From assembly GCA_011041895.1 (NCBI GenBank), contig DRAE01000100.1:1-5600 (forward strand): a DNA stretch of 5,600 nt, written 5' to 3'. This document shows, piece after piece, positions 1 to 5,600 of the stretch. The DNA is from Candidatus Bathyarchaeota archaeon (GTDB lineage Archaea; Thermoproteota; DRAE01). A model generated the notes under the pieces. That model did not search any database. It had not been told where the DNA came from and was given only the letters and a program-made list of their open reading frames with translations. The translations under genes were made by a program, and so were the position numbers. Position 1 is the first letter of the stretch; each line of letters starts with the position of its first letter.

Positions 1-1496
1 AGAGAATCCCTGTCTATAGCACCGGTATTACATGATGCGGCATAGACCACGGACAGCTTAAACTTATTGGATAACATTAGAGCATCCATCCTCCACAAAT
101 AGCAGTCCCAAAACTCCCTAGAGTCAACCTTGTAAACTCTCCATAGGCTATCATAGCCTCCATGTGACACGAAGTTAACACATCCATAGCCTATGTTAAG
201 ATGTGAAACTACACTGCTTCTGGTAAGATTGTGATAGTTATGGTAATCTTTACTGCTTTCGTATAGTTTTGTAATATTATAGTCTCTTGGGAAGAGTCTT
301 GCTATGTTTTCACAGGTTTCTGCCCCCTCTATTCCGGGGTATCCTCCTTGACTGAATGAAATTATAGCCCCGCATAAGAGAGCTCTTTTGAACCATTGTC
401 CAGTTGGTGTTGATTCAAAACTTATGATCTTGTTAACAACATTTTCAGCTTCGTCTTCATTTGAGACTGGTATTCTTCCAACAGCTATATCTGGCATCCA
501 ATCTATTTCATCCTTTATGGATAGACCTTTTCTCTCCCCATATATCCCGTCATGATCTTCATCAAAGCTTCCATCAAGTGCCATATAGTAGTAATCTGTC
601 GGCTTGTAGCTGCCTTGATTAGGCTCCCTCAAGTAATCAGGGTTGAAAATGTACCTTACCGGAATCTTTCTATAGTCTCCGAAGAGGAGAGCCCACTTGA
701 TATGCCACTTGTTATAAGCATCCTTCAGAAAGTTTCTAATTTTTTCAGGAGTGTCTCTTCCAGGATAGGTTGACTTAATCCATGAAAGGAGAACTAGCTC
801 AGCTTTGACACCTCTACTTCTTTTCCATTCTAGGAGGCGTTCAGCATACGATGAAAGTTCTCCGGGAGATATTATTACATAGGCTACATCGCTCTCCTCT
901 AAAGCTGAGAAATCTTCATCATTGATTTGTCTAGATATCAAGGCACAGTAGTTAGCGGCCTCACCCATATTTATGAAGTTTTTCATAATTTGCATGTCCA
1001 ATGTATCTGGCATAACTCTCCTGAAGCGTATGTTAAGCTTCTTAATTGTTATCTTTAGCCTGACTTCACTACATGAGAATATCTTGAAATGGTCTTTGAA
1101 TAGCTTGGAGAGATCAATCTTAAGCACCTTAAAATCTCTTGCATAAACTATCTCATATCCCATGAGAGGACTGTCTGGGACAACATAACTAATTCTGTAA
1201 TAGATTGTAACCCCATTGTATACTGTAAATGCATAGTACGAGGGGGTATCGGTGAAATTTTCCATGGGTTGGGAGCTTACATGAAACATCTCAACCTTGA
1301 TAGAAGAGGATTCCGGTGGAACTGCTAGGAGAATGGTCTTATAAAAGCTATTCTCCTTGAACTGGCATGTTACCGTTTTGACCAGTGTTCTATCAGTGTC
1401 TGCGGAGAGGACATGGGCTATCTGAAGGTTGGAAGCAAACAGTGCTAAGACTAGAACCGCTACTGCTATCCTTGTCACATTGTAAGGTTTAAGCAT
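1..1496 (-). CDS. Secreted peptidase family C25 (gingipain-like cysteine protease), C-terminus cut by window edge
   Basis: The frame is open from ATG 1496 to the left edge (498 residues, no stop), so the C-terminus is missing. Residues 1-32 look like a signal peptide: basic start (MLKPYNVTRI), hydrophobic core AVAVLVLALF, likely cleavage after VLSA. Residues about 36-165 seem to be a beta-rich, Ig-like prodomain. From about 200 the protein reads as a C25 catalytic domain: PTDYYYMALDGS, then the acidic loop FDEDHDGIYGE (312-321, DxDxDG...E, resembling a Ca2+ site), then DWMPDIAVGRIPVS (332-345), a hallmark stretch of the family. The catalytic dyad is probably His445 in NFVSHGGYD and Cys489 in VVYAASCNTGAID. 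C25 enzymes are caspase-fold endopeptidases acting outside the cell; specificity cannot be read here. The missing part may carry Ig-like repeats or a membrane anchor. The gene is divergent from the radical SAM gene at 1536. ATG 1496 is chosen because the signal peptide starts there; no Shine-Dalgarno is visible, so the transcript may be leaderless. Confidence 0.88.
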   Translation of the reverse strand, partial: MLKPYNVTRIAVAVLVLALFASNLQIAHVLSADTDRTLVKTVTCQFKENSFYKTILLAVPPESSSIKVEMFHVSSQPMENFTDTPSYYAFTVYNGVTIYYRISYVVPDSPLMGYEIVYARDFKVLKIDLSKLFKDHFKIFSCSEVRLKITIKKLNIRFRRVMPDTLDMQIMKNFINMGEAANYCALISRQINDEDFSALEESDVAYVIISPGELSSYAERLLEWKRSRGVKAELVLLSWIKSTYPGRDTPEKIRNFLKDAYNKWHIKWALLFGDYRKIPVRYIFNPDYLREPNQGSYKPTDYYYMALDGSFDEDHDGIYGERKGLSIKDEIDWMPDIAVGRIPVSNEDEAENVVNKIISFESTPTGQWFKRALLCGAIISFSQGGYPGIEGAETCENIARLFPRDYNITKLYESSKDYHNYHNLTRSSVVSHLNIGYGCVNFVSHGGYDSLWRVYKVDSREFWDCYLWRMDALMLSNKFKLSVVYAASCNTGAIDRDS

Positions 1497-1500
1497 CAAA

Positions 1501-1508
1501 GTATAAGA
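1501..1508 (+). promoter_or_regulatory. Possible TATA box for the plus-strand AmmeMemoRadiSam gene
   Basis: GTATAAGA lies 28-35 bp before ATG 1536, the distance expected of an archaeal TATA box for a leaderless transcript starting at or next to the ATG. No Shine-Dalgarno precedes the ATG, which fits leaderless translation. The match is short and the region is AT-rich, so the call is tentative. Confidence 0.35.
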
Positions 1509-1523
1509 GATAGAAAACTTGAT

Positions 1524-1531
1524 AAGTATAT
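1524..1531 (-). promoter_or_regulatory. Possible TATA box for the minus-strand C25 peptidase gene
   Basis: Read on the minus strand this is ATATACTT, 28-35 bp before ATG 1496, again suitable for a leaderless transcript. It lies only a few bases before the ATG of the divergent gene, so the two promoters would overlap face to face in a 39 bp spacer. The call rests on position and AT-richness only. Confidence 0.35.
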
Positions 1532-1535
1532 TGTA

Positions 1536-2567
1536 ATGAGCAAAAATACTCTTGACAAGCCTACTGTTAGAGAGAGCATTCTTTATAGGAGACTTAGAGG
1601 GGAAAAAGTACAGTGTTTAACATGTTACAGGAAGTGTGTTATAGCTGAGAGGGAAACTGGATTCTGTAAGACTAGAGTCAATGTAGGGGGTAGGCTTTAC
1701 ACGATAATTTATGGCGACATTTCATCTATATCAAATAATCCAATTGAGAAAAAGCCGTTGTTTCACTTTTACCCTGGGACGTATGCTTTAACTGTTGGAA
1801 GTTGGAGCTGCAACTTTACATGCCCGTGGTGTCAGAATTATGAAATAAGCAAGATTCCACCTGATCTGGAGCATGCCAACTATATTCCTCCTGAGAAGCT
1901 TGTAGAGTACGCTGTTAAATATAGCAGTGGAACATCGATTTCATTTAATGAGCCAACTTTACTGCTAGAGTACTCACTAGATGTCTTTAGGCTGGCCTCT
2001 GAGAAAGGGCTCTACAATACCTATATCACGAATGGATACATGACCTTGGAAGCGCTTAAGCTGCTTATCAAGAGCGGATTAAATGCTATGAACATCGATG
2101 TTAAGGGGCTTGAACATGTCTATCGGAGATACTGTGGGATATCTGACTGGATCAAGGTTTTAGAGAATGCAAAGTTTGCCATTGAGAACGGCGTACATGT
2201 TGAGCTTACAAATCTGGTTATTACAAACGTTAATGACCGTGAGGAGAATATAGAGGAGCTTGTAGAGCACATTTTAAAGTATTGTGGAGATAAAGCGATC
2301 ATCCACTTTACAAGGTATTTTCCAGCATATATGTTCCATGAGAAACCTACGAAGATAGAAACCCTTGAAAAAGCCTATAAAATTGCGAAAAGGGCTGGCG
2401 TCAAATATGTTTACATAGGCAATGTTCCAGGTCATAGATATGAGCATACTTACTGTCACAACTGTGGAAAGGTTTTGATAAAAAGACATATCTTCTCCAT
2501 AATCGAGAACAGGATCAAGAATGGTAGATGCCCCTATTGTGGAGCTGAAATCTATGGTGTCTGGTAA
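1536..2567 (+). CDS. AmmeMemoRadiSam system radical SAM enzyme
   Basis: This complete 343-residue protein belongs to the radical SAM family that co-occurs in genomes with AMMECR1 and MEMO proteins; the reaction it catalyses is not established to my knowledge. Four Cys near the N-terminus (C27, C30, C34, C44) form a metal-site-like cluster typical of the family. They are followed by the signature NPIEKKPLFHFYPGT (68-82). The radical SAM motif CX3CX2C is CNFTCPWC (C92, C96, C99) and should hold the [4Fe-4S] cluster that cleaves S-adenosylmethionine. It is followed by QNYEIS and by SFNEPTLLLEY (136-146), both family hallmarks. The C-terminal zinc-ribbon-like part has C307/C310 (YCHNCG) and C332/C335 (CPYCG) and ends in the characteristic GVW. 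There is no signal peptide, so it should be cytosolic. ATG 1536 fits the usual N-terminus (ESILYRRLRGEKVQC). It is divergent from the C25 peptidase and overlaps the TtuA-like gene tail-to-tail by 16 bp. AMMECR1 and MEMO genes are not in the window. Confidence 0.93.
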   Translation: MSKNTLDKPTVRESILYRRLRGEKVQCLTCYRKCVIAERETGFCKTRVNVGGRLYTIIYGDISSISNNPIEKKPLFHFYPGTYALTVGSWSCNFTCPWCQNYEISKIPPDLEHANYIPPEKLVEYAVKYSSGTSISFNEPTLLLEYSLDVFRLASEKGLYNTYITNGYMTLEALKLLIKSGLNAMNIDVKGLEHVYRRYCGISDWIKVLENAKFAIENGVHVELTNLVITNVNDREENIEELVEHILKYCGDKAIIHFTRYFPAYMFHEKPTKIETLEKAYKIAKRAGVKYVYIGNVPGHRYEHTYCHNCGKVLIKRHIFSIIENRIKNGRCPYCGAEIYGVW

Positions 2568-3430
2568 CGTTGAAAGAGCTCCTTGATCCTGCAGAAGCTA
2601 CATTTATCCGCTACCGTGGGGAAGCCGCATACCATACATTTCTTAAATGACCGACTTTCCTCTCTGAAGGGAAAGTTATTTAGGAAAACTTTATACCATC
2701 GTAGCCTGAAGCTTTCTCTTGGATCGATTCTTCTAAGTCGTTTCTTGTAAAGCTTGACTTTTGAGGTTAGCTCAAATGGACATTTGGCGTCTGCTATGGG
2801 AAGACCGTTCAACTTTGCATAGAAGGCATTTTCCTTGTCAAGTAAAAATGCAAGCGGCTTAGCTTTTGGCTTTAAGTTTTCGACGGAGCTTGGTTGAAAT
2901 GGCCTCAACTTGTTCATGGTGTCAATGTCCCATGTTAATATAGCTGAGAAGAGAAAAGCCGTCAAGTCATCTATCGTATGACCCGTGCATATAACATCAA
3001 AATTATTTTCGCATGCAAACTTATTCATCAAGTACCTTTTGAAAACTCCACAAACTGCACATGGAGGCCTGTAACCTACTCTTTGAACCTTTAAACCATA
3101 TTTTTCAAGGTATTCAACATGCAATGGGGCGCCTATGATTTCAGCCTGCTTCTCAACGATTTCAAGCACTTGATCAGAGTATCCTTCAATATTTAGGTGA
3201 ATGTGGAGAAGAGTTATGTTATATCCTAGTCTCTTAAGTGCATGTGCAAGTGCAGCACTGTCCTCTCCTCCTGATACTGCTACGCAAACCTTCGAATCCT
3301 TGTTGAACATGCGGTACTTCGAGATCGTATCCTCGACTTTTTTGAGGTAAAATTTTTCAAAGCAATCCCTGCACCATCGTATTCCTCTGCTTTTAAATAC
3401 TGCTTCTCTACCGCATAATTTGCATTGCAT
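2552..3430 (-). CDS. TtuA/Ncs6-family PP-loop ATPase, probable tRNA 2-thiolation protein
   Basis: This protein resembles TtuA, the adenylating sulfurtransferase that makes 2-thiouridine/2-thioribothymidine in tRNA of thermophiles. With the ATG 3430 start it has 292 residues. The N-terminal zinc ribbon has C3, C6, C20 and C23. The ATP pyrophosphatase loop is VAVSGGEDSAAL (S53-S58). PPCAVCGVFKR supplies C124, C127 and Lys131; TGHTIDD supplies D154/D155; KCPFEL supplies C217. C124, C127 and C217 match the three Cys that hold the [4Fe-4S] cluster in TtuA, and the Lys and Asp match its proposed catalytic pair. A C-terminal zinc ribbon has C265, C268, C277 and C280. It is cytosolic, last in the three-gene unit, 7 bp after the PadR stop. 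An in-frame TTG at 3448 would add six residues and overlap PadR; ATG 3430 is preferred because MQCKLCG matches the TtuA N-terminus. Glu in the loop (usually Lys in TtuA) and GHTIDDLT (usually GHNLDDEA) mark a divergent subgroup, so the exact tRNA substrate is uncertain. Confidence 0.88.
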   Translation of the reverse strand: MQCKLCGREAVFKSRGIRWCRDCFEKFYLKKVEDTISKYRMFNKDSKVCVAVSGGEDSAALAHALKRLGYNITLLHIHLNIEGYSDQVLEIVEKQAEIIGAPLHVEYLEKYGLKVQRVGYRPPCAVCGVFKRYLMNKFACENNFDVICTGHTIDDLTAFLFSAILTWDIDTMNKLRPFQPSSVENLKPKAKPLAFLLDKENAFYAKLNGLPIADAKCPFELTSKVKLYKKRLRRIDPRESFRLRWYKVFLNNFPFREESRSFKKCMVCGFPTVADKCSFCRIKELFQRYQTP

Positions 3431-3437
3431 ATTAAAG

Positions 3438-3761
3438 TTAATGTCCAATTATGCTATGTATAAGTTTAACCAGCTTCTCTCTCCATAGAACCTTGAGCTC
3501 GTTTAGAGTTTCAACTCCCTTCTCCGTTAAGCTATAGAGCTTAATCATTCTTCTTTTCCCAATTTTCTTCCATGAAGACTTTATCAGTCCATGCTCTTCC
3601 ATGCGATATAGTATGGGGTAAATTGTTCCAGGACCAAATGAGTGTCCAGTCAGCTCCTTTATTCTGTTTACTATTTCGTATCCATGCATCGGATTTCTAT
3701 ATAGGAGATGTAGAATAACAGACCCAATTAATCCCCTAACCGTATATCTGGCGAGCTCCAA
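3438..3761 (-). CDS. PadR-family winged-helix transcriptional regulator
   Basis: This small DNA-binding protein has about 107 residues. The opening RYTVRGLIGSVILHLLYR, then NPMHGYEIVNRIKE, then GPGTIYPILYRMEEHGLI is the classic PadR winged helix-turn-helix. It continues with a basic wing (SSWKKIGKRRMIKLYSLTEKG) and a C-terminal helix that probably dimerises. PadR proteins are usually local repressors released by a ligand or stress signal; the ligand here is unknown. The gene overlaps the end of the radical SAM/SPASM gene and is followed 7 bp later by the TtuA-like gene, so it likely controls its own operon. The start is uncertain: TTG 3779, GTG 3770, GTG 3764 and TTG 3761 are all in frame. 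TTG 3761 is preferred because GGTGAG (3766-3771) lies four bases upstream as a Shine-Dalgarno and because PadR homologues begin just before the RYTV motif. A longer form would be up to 113 residues. Confidence 0.88.
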   Translation of the reverse strand: MELARYTVRGLIGSVILHLLYRNPMHGYEIVNRIKELTGHSFGPGTIYPILYRMEEHGLIKSSWKKIGKRRMIKLYSLTEKGVETLNELKVLWREKLVKLIHSIIGH

Positions 3762-5205
3762 CACGCTCACCCAATACAATTTTCTTCCACACGTCTAAAT
3801 TATTTACGCATCCAGGATCTGGGCCCATATAGTCTCCCAAGTAATTATATGCTCTTGCCCTGCATCCTCCACATACATACCTGTATTCGCATACGCCACA
3901 GTGTTCCTTTAATGAATCTCTGTCGCGTAGGTCATTGAACACTTTGTTGCTCTCCCACAGCTCTTCAAAGTTGTCTTCAGTTATATTGCCTACCTTCAAT
4001 GGCATAAATACACATGGTGTAATTGCTCCGTCAGGATCCATGGCACAGTAGAATCTTCCAGCGCCACACCCTCCAATGAACTCGCTTAAGCTTATTAGTT
4101 TACCTTGGAGCTCTGGGTTGTAGAAGTGTGTTGGGACAATAAGTTTATCTACGTTGTTAGAAAGTTCTTTTTCACATTGTATGGCCACTCTAGCATATTG
4201 TGGCGCTGTGGATAGTACATCAACCTTATATTTTCTGCTTTTCAGTATGTTCCACAGCTTCCTTAGGACTTCCTCTCTCTCCTCTGGAGATAAGTCGGCT
4301 TCAACTATGTTCTTTCCCCTGCCTGTGGGAACAAAGTTATACATCATCCACCAGTTTGCTCCAAGTTCACCACTAAGCTTAATGATGTCCTCAACTTCCT
4401 TGTAATTGTATTTTGTGATCACAGATGAAACTTCTACGAAGAGCCCTGCCTCGACACAATTTCTTATGCCTTTAACAGTTCTCTCAAACACTCCGGGAAC
4501 GCCTCTAAATGAATCATGTGTTTCAGGAGATGCTCCATCTAAGCTTGCCTGTACATAACCTAGGCCTGCATTTTTCAGTTTTAATGCGACTTCTTTCGTT
4601 ATCAATGTGGCATTTGTGGCAATTGCAGTATACATTCCATAGTCATGCGCTGTTTTAATGATGTCGTATACGTCTTTTCTCATAAGAGGTTCTCCGCCTG
4701 AAAGCGCGATTATATTAACGCCGGCATCTGCGAATTCCTTTAATGCCTTCAGGGCTTCCTTTTCGCTTAGCTCTCTCCTATTCTGGGCTCCTGCGCATGC
4801 ATAGCAGTGTTTACACCTTAGATTGCATTTCCATGTAAAGTTCCAGACCACAAGGAATGGAGCCCCTGGAACAAAAGGGCGCTTTACACCGAATTTTGAG
4901 ATTCCACGGAGAACATTTACTAGTCCTCTGCGCTTGTACACGTTGTCGAAGGCCTTCCTAATATCATCTTCCGATAGGTCAAATGCCTTTGCCCCTTTGA
5001 AAACTGCCCACTTGACTATTGGTTTAACCAGATGCGAACATGTAAAGCACGCCTCATCTCGCGCACCTACTAGCAGCTCCAGCGCCACCTCTACTCTACT
5101 TAGACCATCTTTACCGCATCTACCTGAAAACTTTTTTAGGAAGAAACGCACTACACGATTATCAAGCGTTGATTTTAGAGTTTCAATAGTCGCTACAGTA
5201 GACAT
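3736..5205 (-). CDS. Radical SAM/SPASM enzyme with extra N-terminal domain, substrate unknown
   Basis: This complete 489-residue protein is first in its probable operon. Residues 1-112 form an extra domain with C30 and a CFTC pair (C53, C56), ending in KRRGLVNVLRGISKFGVKRPF. The radical SAM core starts at PGAPFLVVWNFTWKCN; its cluster motif CNLRCKHC gives C127, C131, C134. SAM-binding features follow: SGGEP (169-173), IATNAT (195-200) and QASLDG (219-224). The C-terminal SPASM-type region has C380, C387 and C398 (IGGCGAG, FYCAMDPDGAITPC), then VGNI and FEELW, then CGVCEYRYVCGGC (C436, C439, C445, C448) and C466, enough for two auxiliary Fe-S clusters. Relatives mature peptides (PqqE, anaerobic sulfatase activators) or finish haem (AhbD), but the N-terminal domain and the absence of haem genes or a visible peptide substrate leave the role open. 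ATG 5205 is well supported by AGGTGAT eight bases upstream. Its end overlaps the PadR gene. It is probably cytosolic and oxygen-sensitive. Confidence 0.9.
   Translation of the reverse strand: MSTVATIETLKSTLDNRVVRFFLKKFSGRCGKDGLSRVEVALELLVGARDEACFTCSHLVKPIVKWAVFKGAKAFDLSEDDIRKAFDNVYKRRGLVNVLRGISKFGVKRPFVPGAPFLVVWNFTWKCNLRCKHCYACAGAQNRRELSEKEALKALKEFADAGVNIIALSGGEPLMRKDVYDIIKTAHDYGMYTAIATNATLITKEVALKLKNAGLGYVQASLDGASPETHDSFRGVPGVFERTVKGIRNCVEAGLFVEVSSVITKYNYKEVEDIIKLSGELGANWWMMYNFVPTGRGKNIVEADLSPEEREEVLRKLWNILKSRKYKVDVLSTAPQYARVAIQCEKELSNNVDKLIVPTHFYNPELQGKLISLSEFIGGCGAGRFYCAMDPDGAITPCVFMPLKVGNITEDNFEELWESNKVFNDLRDRDSLKEHCGVCEYRYVCGGCRARAYNYLGDYMGPDPGCVNNLDVWKKIVLGERVGARQIYG
3766..3771 (-). promoter_or_regulatory. 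Shine-Dalgarno site deciding the PadR start
   Basis: The minus strand reads GGTGAG four bases before TTG 3761, inside the end of the radical SAM/SPASM coding region. GGTGA is the same core seen in the strong site at 5214-5220, which supports it. It favours TTG 3761 over the upstream TTG/GTG codons and suggests translational coupling between the two genes. Confidence 0.45.
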
Positions 5206-5213
5206 TTGGCGCT

Positions 5214-5220
5214 ATCACCT
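5214..5220 (-). promoter_or_regulatory. Strong Shine-Dalgarno for the radical SAM/SPASM gene
   Basis: The minus strand reads AGGTGAT, a seven-base match to the anti-Shine-Dalgarno end of 16S rRNA (ATCACCT), with eight bases before ATG 5205. It fixes this start and shows that the organism uses Shine-Dalgarno initiation for at least some genes. Confidence 0.75.
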
Positions 5221-5256
5221 AAAGTAATAAAGCGAGATCTGAATTTAATATTTTGA

Positions 5257-5264
5257 GATATAAA
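5257..5264 (-). promoter_or_regulatory. Archaeal TATA box of the radical SAM/PadR/TtuA-like operon
   Basis: The minus strand reads TTTATATC inside CTTTATATCT, the best TATA-box match in the window. It lies in the 68 bp gap between the upstream stop (5274) and ATG 5205. Transcription would start about 25 bp downstream, near 5232-5235, giving a leader of roughly 30 nt that contains the Shine-Dalgarno. A PadR operator would be expected near here, but I see no clear inverted repeat. Confidence 0.55.
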
Positions 5265-5273
5265 GTATTTGAA

Positions 5274-5600
5274 TTATAAAATATCCTCTGAGATTCTTTC
5301 CCTAATGCTCTTATATAGTCTGGGATCGATTACTAGGAGGCTCTCAATAATGTCTTCAGGAAATCTAGCTTCCTTCAGTAGCTGATACAGCTTATCAAAG
5401 TTTTCTTTAGCTGCCTTTCTACATCTTCTGGGGTCGATTGCATGCATACAGTATAGTATTGTCATGAACTCGAATATCTCCATGGACTCTGAAAGAGCGT
5501 TTTCAAGTTTATCAAGCGCATTCTTTTCCGTGAGCTTTTTGAGTATGGTAGTTTTCATGGCTTCTGGAGCATAATATTTCACTATTGTAAGCCATGTAAA
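5274..5600 (-). CDS. C-terminal end of an unrecognised helical protein, 5' end beyond the window
   Basis: I do not recognise this protein. The frame is open from the right edge to TAA at 5274, giving 108 visible residues. A GTG at 5582 and an ATG at 5558 are in frame, but neither has a Shine-Dalgarno, and the frame stays open through both to the edge (FTWLTIV before the GTG-encoded residue region), so it is more likely the tail of a longer gene. The sequence is charged and probably all-helical: KKLTEKNALDKLENAL, a hydrophobic FEFMTILYCMHAID stretch too short and mixed for a membrane span, AAKENFDKLYQLLKEA, and a charged end in RERISEDIL. Two Cys (in YCMHAIDPRRC) are the only notable residues. 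It lies on the same strand as the radical SAM operon, but a 68 bp gap with its own TATA box separates them, so it is probably a separate unit. Confidence 0.6.
   Translation of the reverse strand, partial: FTWLTIVKYYAPEAMKTTILKKLTEKNALDKLENALSESMEIFEFMTILYCMHAIDPRRCRKAAKENFDKLYQLLKEARFPEDIIESLLVIDPRLYKSIRERISEDIL

Noticed and set aside
552..773. Plus-strand open frame of 73 codons
   Set aside because: It lies wholly inside the C25 peptidase gene on the other strand and has no family features; the peptidase frame is strongly supported.
2120..2489. Two minus-strand open frames (2120-2302, 2274-2489)
   Set aside because: Both lie opposite the AmmeMemoRadiSam gene, whose family motifs run without a break through this region; their low-complexity Ser/Phe-rich translations look like antisense shadows.
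3431..3448. TTG 3448 as start of the TtuA-like gene (298 residues)
   Set aside because: It would overlap the PadR stop and add six residues not expected before the first zinc ribbon; ATG 3430 gives the usual MxCxxCG N-terminus. Neither start has a Shine-Dalgarno, so it is not fully excluded.
3736..5205. Naming the SPASM enzyme as AhbD (haem synthase) or PqqE
   Set aside because: The SPASM-type Cys pattern is shared broadly; the extra N-terminal domain, the absence of haem or PQQ genes and the PadR/TtuA-like neighbours do not support a specific name.
4154..5227. Plus-strand open frames at 4154-4405 and 4823-5227
   Set aside because: They are antisense to the radical SAM/SPASM gene, including over its CX3CX2C region; the Ser/Thr-rich translation of the second is typical of a shadow frame.
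1..5600. RNA genes, CRISPR arrays, insertion sequences, long repeats
   Set aside because: Coding regions fill nearly the whole window, the two gaps are 39 and 68 bp, and I found no tRNA-like arms, regularly spaced repeats or transposase motifs.

Overview
The window looks like a thermophilic archaeon, most likely of the Thermoproteota/TACK side; this is an inference, since no rRNA is present. The reasons are: arginine coded mainly by AGA/AGG and isoleucine often by ATA; TATA-box-like promoter elements; two genes that appear leaderless and two with Shine-Dalgarno sites of the GGTGA type; at least one likely TTG start; and an archaeal-style gene set (AmmeMemoRadiSam radical SAM enzyme, TtuA/Ncs6-type tRNA thiolase with zinc ribbons, PadR repressor, gingipain-like secreted peptidase). 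The DNA is almost fully coding. The only gaps are about 40 bp (1497-1535) and 68 bp (5206-5273).

Layout, left to right. (1) 1-1496, minus strand: the N-terminal 498 residues of a secreted peptidase of family C25 (gingipain/caspase-like fold), running off the left edge. It has a signal peptide, a Ca2+-binding-like loop, and the catalytic His and Cys. (2) 1536-2567, plus strand: a complete AmmeMemoRadiSam-type radical SAM enzyme with Cys clusters at both ends. It is divergent from the peptidase across a 39 bp spacer holding a TATA-like element for each direction. (3) 2552-5205, minus strand: three overlapping or nearly abutting genes, transcribed right to left. They are a radical SAM/SPASM enzyme with an extra N-terminal domain, a PadR-family winged-helix regulator, and a TtuA-like PP-loop ATPase. 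The last of these meets gene 2 tail-to-tail with a 16 bp overlap. (4) 5274-5600, minus strand: the C-terminal end of an unrecognised, probably helical protein cut by the right edge.

The central unit is the probable operon 5205-2552. It has a clear TATA box (about 5257-5264) and a strong Shine-Dalgarno (5214-5220) before its first gene. The PadR protein probably regulates this operon. A SPASM radical SAM enzyme together with an Fe-S/PP-loop sulfurtransferase suggests a small modification pathway (sulfur insertion or other maturation of a tRNA, peptide or cofactor). No substrate peptide gene is visible, so that is only a hypothesis. Two radical SAM enzymes of quite different subfamilies lie within 4 kb. 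I see no rRNA, tRNA, CRISPR array, insertion sequence or long repeat.
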